From assembly GCF_964355755.1 (NCBI RefSeq), contig NC_092678.1:3544922-3608921 (forward strand): a DNA stretch of 64,000 nucleotides, read 5' to 3'. Source of the stretch: Antedon mediterranea. Taxonomy: Eukaryota; Echinodermata; Crinoidea; Comatulida; Antedonidae. Below, in pieces: positions 13,054 to 25,322 of this stretch. A model generated the notes under the pieces. The model was not told where the DNA came from. It saw only the letters and a program-made list of their open reading frames with translations, and ran no database searches. The stretch's first letter is position 1. Every line of letters starts with the position of its first letter. The position numbers were made by a program, and so were the translations under genes.

Positions 13054-14112
13054 ACTAAAGTTGATATAGCATTATTAACAAGTTGTACAGTATGTGAACA
13101 CATTCCATATTCAATGCGTTTAACGGGTTAAAACGTGACGAAAAGTGTGGAGTTGTTTCATCAATGCAACGCCTACGAGTAAGGTTGAGGAAGTTATACT
13201 GGGGATAGAGTTTCTTTTGTCACACACCTTGAACAAAGTGACATTCAGGTCAAGATCTAAACATTACTCATTCTTTTCAATCGAAACTTAAATCATTAGA
13301 AACTATGAACAATGTACTAAAATGCAGAACATACGGGCACTAGTCTAAGGGACCGATTATAATAATGTTCTAGAAGTCACATAGTGAAGTAAAGTATTGT
13401 CAGATGAACTCAATTTGTAGCTCGTGATTCCTAATAAACTAAGTCCATTGTTTTATTGTCTTTGTTTATTTGAGTTTAGGTTGTGTAGATGATAGTTAAA
13501 ACACCTAATATCCCTCCAATTAACCAACAATGTGTTAATAATACTTAGGTTCTATATTCCCTTTTTAAAGTAAAATGGTGCGCCTGATATTTCTCTGCAT
13601 GTTGATCCATTTTGTAAGTGCATTTATTTCATTCGGGTGTAGTGTGTGTAAATACAACAGAAAGTAAATGGTCAATAATTCTGGCACCATATATCTTTCA
13701 CCTGTTGTCTCATGCTTGAGCCAACTTTATGAAGATGAGAAACCAAATTGTCATTGTCACCTGTGAATGTCGCATTGTTTCATGATTTGATTAAAAGGAC
13801 CACAATCCCATGTGAAAAATTGTTTCAGACTTTCTTAGTTTAGTACTTTCCTTATACAGAGAGCATGTTCTTCAGTGTAGCGTAGTGGCAAATTACTATA
13901 TGCAACTACCTTATTGTGTTACATTGTTACTCATGAACAAAAGCAATTATGGTAGGCAAAGCATGGAGTAATAATTAGTTATTATTACTCCATGGGCAAA
14001 GTAATGATATACCAAAAATATATATTTTGGCTACTCGACTCAGGCTTCAGGTCGATTAGCAGTATTTAAATGAAAATATCCACTGCTTTACCTGCATGAT
14101 ATAAAATGACTT

Positions 14113-14580
14113 AATAATTTTTACTGATATAAATATTGTTTCAAATTTGATATTCATTTTTACTTGCATTACACGACACAAAAAATATACAGTAATTTAA
14201 TTAATTTTACATTTATTAAAATTAATATATATTAATAAAATCACACATCATGTTGTCCTTAAATTTTGGTTTAAATCTTTCCAAGTTTTTGGTTACCCTT
14301 CGTATATTTAATTTGTGTATAGATAAACAATTGACCACTTAATCATTGTTACTGTATAAATATTGTTTTACATTTGATATTCATTTTCACTTGCATTACA
14401 CGACATAAAAAGATACAGTGTTTTAATTCATGTTACATTTATTAAAATGAATATATAGGCCTACGGTAATTATTAATATCTGACAACATTTTGTTTTGTT
14501 TTAAATCTTAAAAATAAAATAAAAATGTTTGGTTACATACGTTTCGTATATTTCATTTGTATATAAATAGACAATAGGCC
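14113..14580. repeat. Diverged tandem duplication, period about 226 bp
   Basis: Blocks such as TTTGATATTCATTTT, CTTGCATTACACGACA and TACATTTATTAAAAT appear near 14131-14233 and again near 14357-14456, followed in both by TTTGGTTAC and a CGTATATTT block. The order is kept with substitutions, so this is an old tandem copy. Confidence 0.7.
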
Positions 14581-14595
14581 ATTATGGCTGTGGTT

Positions 14596-14776
14596 AAGCT
14601 TGGTTCCCACTAGAACGTAACGCAAGGACATAAACGCAGCGCAAGCGTTTTAACCAATGACAAGCGAAGTTATAGACAGTTAGCAATCACAAGCGAATAA
14701 GCCATCACTTGTGATTGGTCAATTCACTTGCGTTGTGTTACGTCCTTGTGTTGCGTCGCTAGTGGGAACCACGCTT
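14596..14776. mobile_element. 181-bp palindromic MITE, copy 1
   Basis: Ends are AAGCTTGGTTCCCACTAG and CTAGTGGGAACCACGCTT, which are inverted repeats with one mismatch. The inner arms (GTAACGCAAGGAC versus GTCCTTG near the right end) extend the pairing, so the whole element can fold as a long hairpin. A second copy of the same length lies at 43758-43938. The target duplication is unclear (TTA or TA). It has no coding capacity. Confidence 0.9.
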
Positions 14777-15665
14777 TATACTACATGTATTACTAATACG
14801 AATGGATACAAACACTAACGTTGCCTTGTAGTAACAATAGTCATTTCAGGTACCGGCAAATAGTAAGTTATATCTAATAAATTAATACCCCGGCCACTTG
14901 TTTGTGATTCAGCACTACATTTTTTTTCTAATAAAATCATTAGATAAGCTTTGAATATATTTATCAAGGTCACATTATAGTCTTAACCTAGTTTTACAGC
15001 AACAATGCAAATTCATATTAATGTCAACAGACAAATACATTAACATCTAAATATTAAATAATTATATTATTTTTTTAAAGTTCAATGACTTTAGTCATTA
15101 CAATATTACATCATTATAATAGTACTGTAATACTTGATACGCTGTCACAATGTTCTAAATTTGTTCTCTATTTTCAGTGCTTCCTTAATATTCTTTTGGT
15201 ATGGAACGCTACTAGATCGATAGTACTCAACTACTAACTCGTCATGTTAAAGCTTTAATCAGAGTAAGTACACTATAACAATATATTTTACAACTTTTCT
15301 TCATCTGTAGAGGTCGCTAACTACATTTGTAAATGTTTTTTGTTTTGTATCCATATTACGCCTCTTTCTTGTTTCCAATGACGTCATTATTACGTGTACA
15401 GTATATCGGAAGTTTCAAAACTTTAGAGGTCGCTAACTTAACTTTAGAGAACTTGATGTTTGGATATTTCATATCCATCGTCGCACACAACAACAACGCT
15501 ACTTCTGTAGAATTCTTATATATCAAGATAACAACGTTGGAAACGTCCTTTTTTACAAAGTTTTCGTATTAAATATGTCTTTATTTTGGTTCCTTCAACA
15601 AAATAACTTAAAAATGATCAACCGACCAAATTTCAATGTTTTCAAAGTGTTATACTGCGGTATGT

Positions 15666-15671
15666 TTTATT
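15666..15671 (-). terminator. Poly(A) signal of gene C
   Basis: AATAAA on the minus strand about 65 bases beyond the stop codon at 15737. Confidence 0.45.
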
Positions 15672-15736
15672 TAGTTCATATAGGCCTCAGCAACAAAATA
15701 ACTTAATTTACCAAAATGTTTTTAAGTTGCCAGTTT

Positions 15737-17091
15737 TCAAAGTCTTGACATTTTATACTGCAGTATATCATTTTTAATACTAAATTCGATGATAGCCTGA
15801 GCTTGGTACTTCTCAGCATACATACCAGTGGCATGGTCTATATTTTTTGCCCAAGCTCGGCATTTTATACGAAAGTTAAAATTGAGTTTCCTTGGTACGA
15901 TGCGTACTAAGACTGCAGGTGACAAATATTGACGCTGGTAAGGCCATCGTTCCGTCTCCATGTAAGGAAAATGGTGGAAACCGAATCCGTTTTTCGGATA
16001 TATTTTGGTACTATTTAACCGTCTTTTTCGATCCACCTTTAAGAAAAGAATAATATAGAATGATTGTCAGTGAATATTTTATATTTTCAAGATTACATTT
16101 TTATTTCATTACTTTGTTCTTTCACCAATTCTATAATGTTTCTGTGGACAGATAGTTAGTTAATTTCCTCCATAATACACACAGAAAGTTACAATTAGAC
16201 GCCGCCGCAGACTTTCTGTGGGTTTTTGTCCGCAATTAGTCCAGACGTTAAACCATCTTCATCGTCACAGTCTTTTACTTTGGTCGTAAAAAAAAACTTT
16301 CTAGTTATCAAAAAATATTTCTACAAACTTACGATTTCGTTACAAGTGACCGTAATATAGTTTGTACGATGGTGTCTGGCAATTTTCTTTGGTGGCTTTT
16401 TGTTATAGTTCATTGGTATCCATTTCGAAACCTAAATAAAAGATATAAATAAATAATAACTTTACTGAATAAGATAATATTATACAGGAGATCGTTCACA
16501 TCGATATATGCCATACATTATTGACAGTAGGGGTTGGTCAAATGCAAATTGCTAATTCTTCTATTTTGCATTTGGCGTAACTTTGTCAAACTTGAATTGA
16601 ACTGATGTGTTGGCTGAGGGAAATAATTAGTGCAATTTGTAGGCCTACTATACCTTGGTTAGTTGCAGCATAATACACGGTTGTCCACTTGCATATCCAA
16701 ACGAATTGGCTGGAGAACACCAACTACCAAACTGGCGTTGCTTGAATTTGCATAATCGGCCAAATTGTTTCTGTTGCGTAGAACCTTCGGCACAGTTTTT
16801 ATACACTCCTTTTTGTCTGATTGGCATATAATCTAAAATTCAATAGGCAATTGATACGTTTAGTAGTCGATATTGTCTTGTGGCGACATGCATTCATAAA
16901 ACGATAATGTATTTCGATTATGTTTCAATAAATGTTCATAGAGAAAATTTTAGAAATGAATTTTCATTTTCAGCGTTTGAACTTACCGTCATACAGTTGC
17001 ATAAGTTGACTTAGGTACGGTGCGTATGACGTCACATCGTTAACGTCATAATCTATGACGTTTCCACATGTTAAAGGATAGGATTGTAAAC
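15737..17091 (-). other. Beta-subunit ectodomain exons of gene C
   Basis: Four exons (16987-17091, 16654-16832, 16333-16431 and 15737-16036) encode residues about 300-526. GYASGQPC is the beta-family G-Y-x-x-G-x-P-C signature; the W-x-P-x-N-Y motif (WIPMNY), the FPY motif and the last Cys in RIKCRAW are all in family order. One N-glycosylation site, NST at 435, is seen. The spacing of the first disulfide pair (348 to 362) is shorter than I recall for vertebrate beta-1. The closest clear family is ATP1B/ATP4B; which paralog cannot be said. Confidence 0.85.
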
Positions 17092-18946
17092 CTGTAATAA
17101 ATGAATTTAAAATGAAATGATAAAAATGACGTTTTTTTTAAACTACCCATTTTCTATCTCTAAGCAGTGAGATGAGTTGCCTTAATCTGAACAGTTTGTT
17201 TAAAGCTACAATGGGCGTGGCTAGAGTGGATGTGGTCAGCATATAATACTGAGTGAGGTCTACTCCTCCCTCTTTCCCCACTATTAATACATAACATTAC
17301 CTTGTAAGGCAAACCTGTCATCACAGTTGCCTTGTTTAATGATAAGTATACCGAGTGACCGCTGCATATATAAACATTCAATTTCGCATTTTGATCGGAA
17401 TGTAATTTCTTGTGTGCCGACGAGTGCGCACACTGGTGCGTATAGTTGTAAAGGGCAGCAGTCTGTGTCACTTAATTCAGCCACTATTGCGTCACCAAGT
17501 CCAGACTCACTTGTGATACCTGTTGTGAAATACGAATAAGAAAATTGTTATTCACAGATTGCAGAACCACTGTGTAAAGTTTATTCTGTACGGTATGATG
17601 ATTTTAAGTTAAGCTGCTCCTGTTGACTGGAGAAAAGTTTTGTAAGGAATGTATATTCTTAACCAGCTACAGTCATACCTTCTGATAGTGTTGTAGGGGG
17701 AACTCTGCTTTTGCAATGCCCTTTATAGGCAGTTCTTAGATTAGAGTTCCCGTCAGGTTGACAAGCCGCAAGCTCCAGAAAACATGCCGAAACGTAGGTA
17801 ATTCCATCAGTTCCACATACCTCCTCCATGCCACTTATAGGACAGTAGTGAGGACAGATATTGCCTGGATCATTCATGTCTATTAGATAAGAAACAACGT
17901 TACATTAAATGAATGAGAGTTGGGCCAAACCCAGAAAGAGGCTAAGCTATAGCTCCACTTGCAGACACCAAAACCGTCACGGGAACTGGTATAAGGAAAC
18001 CCTATTCTATCTTTTGAATGATTTATAAATGCGTACTTATCAAATAACGCTGCTGTTGTGAATAAGGACTGCATCCCATCGTCTGCTTCATCACGTGTTT
18101 CACTTCGATCACACACCATAATGTGAATTGGAGTTAAGCTAGCTCCACTTGCAGACACCAAAACCGTCACGGGAATTGGTGTAAGGAAAACCTATTCTAT
18201 CTTTTGAATGATTTATAAATGCGTACCAACCTTTATCAAATGGCGCTACTGTTGTGAATAAGGACTGCATACCATCGTCTGCTTCATCACGTGTTTCACT
18301 TCGATCACCATAATGTGAAGCACTATGACCAAACTGACTGGAATCTGAAGATGTTCGTTCGTTAGCCAATTCTGAGCTATCCTCATCGTCCTCATCTTCG
18401 TCGTCATCGTCTTCTTCATGGTACCATCGGTAGCCTGGTCGGCATTTTCCACGATGCCTAAGCTGTAGCATAGGGTCAGCTTCCATACAAGCAGTTATTC
18501 TGAGAAAACACGCTGATAAATAGGTATTTCCATCGGTTCCACAAACTGGAACTGCATCTAAGGTATGGATGTTGCACAGTTTACATCTGTCTCGGATAGA
18601 AGTGTCATGGCGAGAATCTAAAAACATAAAGAAACAAATGAATAAAAAAGCATTAATTTAATAGTTCAGATGATTAACTGTATTGTTTGTTTGAATGCTG
18701 TTCATTTATGTTAGGCTATCGAATACGGAATAAAACAAATATGGGTGCTCATCTTACGACGATGGTTCCAATCTGGTTATAATAAATTTATTTATTTAAC
18801 GTAAAACTTTGTAGACATATTTTGACAGCCCTATAGACAAGTAATTGCAACTTACAATCTCGATGTCTCCTTATTGGTGCCCGTGATGCCACCATGGTCA
18901 TAGATACAGCTAAACAGACGAATAACACGCTCTTCTTTGACCACAT
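15737..18946 (-). CDS. Kazal x3 - Na+/K+-ATPase beta ectodomain fusion (gene C)
   Basis: Exons (minus): 18856-18946, 18231-18617, 17679-17879, 17301-17519, 16987-17091, 16654-16832, 16333-16431 and 15737-16036, giving 526 aa. The N-terminus (MWSKKSVLFVCLAVSMTMVA) looks like a cleavable signal peptide. Kazal units lie near residues 43-90 (VCGTDGNTYLSAC), 167-213 (VCGTDGITYVSAC) and 247-290 (diverged, starting CC), with an acidic Asp/Glu stretch at about 97-112. From about residue 303 the sequence is beta-subunit-like: DVNDVTSYAPYL, FGRLCKF, SFGYASGQPCIM, VSKWIPMNY, YPKNGFGFHHFPY, YLSPAVLV, CRAWAKNIDH and a beta-like C-terminus. Six cysteines (348, 362, 373, 387, 424, 486) match the three beta disulfides. 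The usual cytoplasmic tail and transmembrane helix are absent. Intron phases (1,1,1,1,1,0,0) join cleanly, with only about 210 bases between the last Kazal exon and the first beta exon. The product should be secreted. Role unknown. Confidence 0.82.
17943..18320. repeat. 190-bp tandem duplication across a gene C splice donor
   Basis: Unit 18133-18320 covers the 3' end of gene C exon 2, its donor and the intron start. Unit 17943-18127 is a near-identical copy lying inside the intron. The copied exon part stays open (DRSETRDEADDGMQSLFTT), but six bases at the donor are deleted, changing AAAG|GTTGGT to GATAA|GTACGC. High similarity in both exon and intron parts indicates a recent event. Confidence 0.9.
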
Positions 18947-21900
18947 TTTTTCAACCGGAAACTACGAACCACCGCAATACCTAAACCTAGAGAGAAATGA
19001 ATCAAATCTTGCATGAATTTTGTACAACATGTCTGCTGACTCATTTAACTTATTTTTCTGCTGAAATTATTTTTGTCTCTAGACCTTGAGTTTGTCAGTA
19101 GCGCCAATTACAAACTTATTAAGATTAAACATTGATTTGAGGAAGATAACCCGTGTTCTGAAAACTTTACATATAAACAGAATGTATTATAAGTCAAGGG
19201 TAATTTTGAATATAGAAATTGTGTTTTCTCACGAAGACAATAGGGTATCAGGTTGATTCAGTTTACAGGTCACCTGAATATACTCTGTGAAAATGCATCC
19301 GTAGCGTACCATGTAAATGAACATTTCGTTCAAGACGCGGCACTGAATATTACGCAGCTATCGAGTAATTCTGCGCATGCGTATTATGCTTCTGAGCTTC
19401 CTAATATTGTTGCCTTTTATGTTCCGTTTGTTTATGACATGGTAGAATATAGACATAAATTATATAAATAATTAATTAGCGGATTCACACGTAGTACTGA
19501 AATGTCTTTTGGAATTGAGGAGGAAATTGGCAGAGACTTTGCTAGGCCCTGGTATTGATATTTACAGGAAACACGAAGCAGACGACATGTGGTGTGAATA
19601 GATAATTTTTTCCTGGGGAGAAGAGTCTAAGGAAATCACAGTAAACAACCCACCCTATTGGACATTGCTGTCCCATGAGTGAGAAGCTGTAATACTCTGT
19701 TTTTACTTAATTTGTTTTGGATCGGAACTAGAGATTCCGCATTTCATTTTAATATCATTCATAACATTTGCAGAAATATTTTTTTGACGAGACAAATCGA
19801 CGAAAATCTCAGTAAACCCAAACCACTTGTTGCCTCTTGAAAGCTTTCTTCGGGGCTTTCTTGAATTTATAATAACATTTAAAAACGTTTTGAAGCATTC
19901 TGTTGGGATTTTTGCTTTTGTTTTGTTGCCAATGTATTTGTGAAAAGTACAGCTATTTATTGTTTTGATTATTAAGATAAATGGTTTAATTTTTAAATAA
20001 AAAGTGGATTAAATTAGAATTCACATACAAATATTCTCAAAGGCTTTTTCGAATATCAAATTAAACTTTCAATATTGTTGTTATGAGAAGCAACATTGTT
20101 GTTTCTTTTTTAATGTATTTACCTTCCGCACAGATAAAACAGTTAAATCGACAAGTTTTACATACAAGTACAACTTTACATACTATTATTGGATCGCCTA
20201 AGGACATTTGAATAAACTATTTTAGTATTATCACAGTTTTCAATAATAGTTGAGATATATTTCACTGTGAGTTGACAAGTTTAATGGAGAGTTTTACGAT
20301 AGTGTGTCAACAGGTGGCCTAATGGCTGTCCTTACAGCAATTATTCTATCTTAAAGGTAATTTATTGGCTCAGAAATACAAATTGCTGTTAATTTGCGGT
20401 TTATACACATGATACATAAAACTATAGTTACACGTCAAATGCCATGCATAAAGGTCAAAGGTCGTGACGTATATAGAAAACAACGAGAAGAAACAAATCA
20501 CATTGTTATATCGATGCAATGGTTGATATAAAAAATACATTTAAACTTTTCCTAGCAATTTTAAATTTCCTCTTACAGTACTTTAATTTTAACAGTAGTA
20601 AATTATGAAATTGATACAAGAATATAGTAATATTTGTCTTATGCCTACCTGTATTTCTATTTGGTGTCTAAACCACTATGATGTATCCGTCAGAGACTGT
20701 AAGCAACCATTCACATATCTGAAACATCAATCAGTTTGAAATAAGAATTTTCCAACGATGAGCAAAACATTATGTTTCGGTGGTTGACTGTATAAGCGGT
20801 TCCATGCGCAGGTCATATTGAAAGGGAATCAACGCATTTCCGTTGTGGTTTTCGGTTGCAAATGTAGAATAGTAGGTCTACTAGACAATTGTATCCGTTA
20901 ATGACGATGTATTGTTTTATTTAATGTTTCGCCATTAAGGATATTATTAATAGTATTCTTAGATAACATTTATATGACTCTATTAATCGATTAAACGTTG
21001 AAATCTAAGCTTTTCATCGAAAAGAAAAACTTATGTAGACCTATTTTTAGCTTTGCCTTTGCTAAATATTAATTGTTTCTTTCCATATAAAACCTTTGCA
21101 AATCATCATCATACATTGTATATATTTAGAATTGTGTATACTGTATAACGTTTGTTTATACGATCTAGATCTTAAATACACGTACACATCGCCAGGGCTA
21201 TGTACTCTGTTGACACAAGTATTAAATGCCGATATTACGCGTACGTAGCGCATTGTTACTAGGCAAGCAATATTCAAATATTATTTACGGTATTGACCTT
21301 ATTTAATCACAACGTACTAGGCCTAATTTCAACTAAGATAATATCGTAATGCTTTTTCTATACTTCACGAGACCTACTGTACTACTTAAATAGCCCATTA
21401 GAGTATTATTAGCTACGCGTTAGTATTACTTACTTGCACTGTAGTACTACTCTTAAGATCCTAGAAGATTACATCCATTAGTTCATACCTATTTGCATTA
21501 GGCCTACTTGATGAATTTTGCTTGATTGGAGTTTGAAGACAGTATACAACCCCTAAGGAAACCCATATAATCTTATCCGTCCGCTGGTCGAGTCAAAACC
21601 TCAAATTATCAATGAAAATAACCACTCGAAACTTTCCAATAACTTAATGTATAATAATTCCATCCGTCAGTCTATAGCACCTATCATCATGACATTATGA
21701 TTAATCTTTATAAAAATTGTAGGAATATCTAAGACGTCTGCGGTGCTCTCTGATTGGTCAATACATTATAGTAACCGACCAAAACTTATAGATTGATGTT
21801 TTAATAGGATTGCAAACAATTGAGAGGTTTTGAATTTTTTTTTATTTGTTCGAATCCAATCTTAAAAACGTTGATGTTCACATATGCTAATTTAAAATTT

Positions 21901-22613
21901 CAGGGATAAAAAAATGTCTGCACACACAAACTTAAAAATATGAGTTTGAGTGGAAATGTACTAATTATTGAGAACATTTTCACCTTGCAATTAAATATGT
22001 ACTTGTACTGGTCGGGCAAAATATTTTGGAGATTGAGGAGCTTGCTCACAAGATGAATAAGCCTATTGATTAATTTAAAATCAAAAGTGAAGAATTTTTG
22101 AAGAATTGTTTGCCCTTTGTTCGCCTTTTAAACTTAAGAAAAGTTTAATGTCAAACGACTTCGACTAATTAGGGTACTCAAGATGTTAATGCTGTACTTG
22201 ACCCTAGAGACAACATTGTAATACGTGAAATGACCCCAATGAAACCCCCAGTTGTTACTCCTGTCTGTCGGTCAGACGTGTCTGACCCAGTAACTAACTT
22301 GTGTCAAACGACATAAACACTCAAGTAGGCCTACTTCATATTATATTATCCGGTCACTTCCACTTAATAATCGCATCGTGATGATACCATACTCATCGAA
22401 TATGTTACAATACATCAATGTTTTAGCCTCGGGATAAAAAAAACGTTTGTCATCCGGTAGGAAATTGAATTTAATTAAGTATCCGTACTATAAAACTCGG
22501 GTTCACATAAAGTTAATGCCCCGTCGATCTTGAATTATGTGCAGAATAGTGCGGCAAGCTCCGGTTCGAATCATGCATTGTTCCAATCGTGGTATACAGC
22601 ACCTCATTTATTA

Positions 22614-22725
22614 GTCGCGTGCAACGCGACTCTACATCTCACTATGTCGGTCTATTGGTCGGTCGGTCGGTCGGTCGGTAAACACTTACTTGAGCACGCG
22701 ACTGCAGCCATGTACATGGCCTTAT
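22614..22725. repeat. GTCGGT-type dispersed repeat, copy 2
   Basis: Begins with the hairpin GTCGCGTGCAACGCGAC, continues CTCTACATCTCACTATGTCGG, then a (GGTC)n microsatellite, GTAAACACT, GAGCACGCGACTGCAGCCAT and GGCCTT. The CGCGAC near the end is inverted relative to the start, suggesting inverted termini. Confidence 0.85.
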
Positions 22726-24965
22726 TTTTACATAAATCTAAATTCTAAATCTGTCATTTACAGGAATTTATGGATAATTCTAAGTGTATTTCATAACTAA
22801 TTATTTTTGCAAAATTTGTTTTGTGATCTTGTTCACTGAACTGGACAACTCAATATTTATTTGTACCATAATGTTGTTGTGGAAGGAATTATTCCGTAAA
22901 GATTATTTTAATTTAAAAGAAAAGTAAACATTATTAACAAGAAAAAGAAAGTTGACTTACCTAGCACAGTGTTACCAGCGATTCCACTTTGGCTTGCGTA
23001 AATATTGCGATGATGTTATAGTCTGTTAGAGACAAGTATCTTGTGACAGATCTTCTGACAGTCTTCAGGTATGGAGCAGGGAAGATTTAAATTTGTAGTA
23101 ATAGGACACACATGACCCTTCTTATGCCTTACACATGTACGTTAGCCTGCATCGTAGTGTATTAACTAGAAACCGATGTTCCTGAAATCGTATTAACTTA
23201 GATTTGCGAGGAAATGAAATTTAGTTTTACATTTTGATCTCAAATTATGAATAGAAATAAGCATTCTGTTTTGTGTTTTGTTTGATAAGCGTTTGACAAT
23301 TCGCTATCGCGTTCGTCGACATGTGGTCGTGCACTTTTTTCTACTGAATTACACGTTCGGACAAATTCAAATTTTGCAGTCAAATATGTTTCTTTCCTGT
23401 TACATTCTTAATTTATATTCCATTATAGTGTATACCACTGTGTGATGTACTTTTTTCTAATGTTTGGTTGGCCTTATAGACGTAGTAGTCATAAGGTACT
23501 TAATTGGAAGCCAAAAGATTTTTGCAGCCTGCATAGTTAGGTTATGAGTTCATTAAAATTAGAAATGTAACCCTACTTTCCTCATTACCTCCGTGAAATA
23601 CATTTTTTCTTGAGCCCACTTGATTCAATCTAGTTCCTTTTAGCATCTTGGTAACTTTTGCTGTCTTGTTTCCGTCACATACATTCCACATTATATCTCT
23701 TTCGATATCGAACATAATAATTCCATTTCTCCTTTCACTCAATGATTAGCCTATTGAGCTGGATTCAACAACCGTTATCTCTCGGAGTCTATAGTTATAT
23801 TACTTATAGGCAAGCTTGTTATTTTCTTATAATACAATGATCACCGGTTTTTTGGCTGTTTGCCTGCAAGAATAAAAAAAAACGTGTTTATCAATATAAT
23901 CTAGAAGCAAACTTGGACGAAGGATAGATATTGTTTGTTCTATGTAAAAGGTTCTAAACCTAGGATCCGAAATTGTCTTGTAAAGGTCTATCTAGTCTGT
24001 AGTGTATCAAATTACAAAGCATTTTACGATGTTGTGTTGTGTACATTATTAGTTTCTAACAACTCTATTAATAAGTATGTTTTTCTGGTTTGTACGATGT
24101 CGACATTACAAAGTTGTTTTTATTTTAAGTGTTCTTCCACTGCTCGACCCGGCACGTTTTGTTAGCACTCTCATCGAACCTTATACTATGTACAGTCCCG
24201 ATGGTTCGACCTCATATAGGCAAGGGTTCCTAAAATTATACTATTATGAGTGGAGGCATAAGCGATTGTCCAATAATGTCTATTTCACATTTTGCCAACA
24301 TGAATAAGGTAAGTTGTAGGCCTAGGTGTGATGGTGCAGACGCTCTTCTGATTATGTGATTTATGATGAGTATTCCCAAACGATGGGAATTTCATTGTGA
24401 CCTGAAGTAATGTTATAAAACGACCCAATTCTTCATCCAAAGATTTGAATCTCAAAGTCATCATTTCTAAATGATTCTAATGGGATTTCATAGTTCATTT
24501 TAACGTACCTGTAAAATAATGTCATGTTTAGGCTCATTGATATGACAAGGTTAGGTCACACGAAAAAAAAATAATTGTTTTTTTCTCAAGTTCAATGCTA
24601 GATTAGTGTTATTTTCGGTTTTAGTAATGTTCATTCCACGAAATGTAATTGTTATAGGGACCCAAATTCCAATCCTACGACTCCCTCGAGTGTGCAACTC
24701 AAAATTAAGAATCGTTTGTCGAGCTTCTTATACTTACGGTAGGCTTACATAGATGCAGGATCAGAAAATGCCAGGTCTTTTTTTGTTACAGAAACCACAT
24801 TTAGTACCATTCTTGGATATTCAGTACTAATACTGATTAACATTAAACATTTTTTTTGTGGTTGTTGATGATAACATCATAATTTATAGTTACAGTAAGT
24901 TGTACAGTAGAACTTTTTTTTTCATTCAACTTCATGTATCGAAAAGGGTTTAATTTATCTTAATT

Positions 24966-25097
24966 ACCGTATTTATTCGAATAAACACCTCGTTTTGAAT
25001 AAACGCCTTCCTCAAATAAACGCTCCCATAGAACATCACGAATAAACGATCCCCTTCGAATAAATGCCCCCAGGTCCTTTATTCTTATAAATACGGT
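24966..25097. mobile_element. 132-bp MITE-like element
   Basis: Termini ACCGTATTTATTCGAATAA and TTATTCTTATAAATACGGT are imperfect inverted repeats. The interior repeats the unit GAATAAAC(A/G)(C/A) several times. No coding capacity. Confidence 0.7.
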
Positions 25098-25208
25098 AAC
25101 CTTCTAGATTGGTTAACTGTCTTTAGTCACAAAATATTATTAAGGACGAGGAAATAGATGGAGGGATACTGCCAGAATCACCGAGAATAATTATTTACCC
25201 AATTTGTA

Positions 25209-25322
25209 GTCGCGTGCAACGCGACTCTACAGCTCACTATGTCGGTCGGTTGGTCGGATGGTCATCGGTAAACACTAACTCAAATTTGAGCACGCGACTG
25301 CAGCCATGTATATTGCCTTGTT
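25209..25322. repeat. GTCGGT-type dispersed repeat, copy 3
   Basis: Same order as the copy at 22614: GTCGCGTGCAACGCGAC, CTCTACAGCTCACTATGTCG, a GGTCGGTTGGTCGG run, GTAAACACTAACT, GAGCACGCGACTGCAGCCAT and GCCTTGTT. Confidence 0.85.

Larger units (their letters stand above)
11760..15736. other. Intergenic region between Kazal genes B and C
   Basis: About 4 kb with no supportable gene. It holds a CG-rich hairpin (13001-13053), a diverged tandem duplication (about 14113-14580) and one copy of a 181-bp palindromic MITE (14596-14776). The gene B promoter should lie just above 11760. The gene C poly(A) signal is at 15666-15671. Confidence 0.5.

Noticed and set aside
17160-17471. 103-aa minus-strand frame next to gene C Kazal 3
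   Set aside because: It overlaps a well-supported Kazal exon in another frame and has no signal or motif.
19253-19471. 72-aa plus-strand frame in the long spacer
   Set aside because: No signal peptide, domain, splice context or codon pattern separates it from chance.
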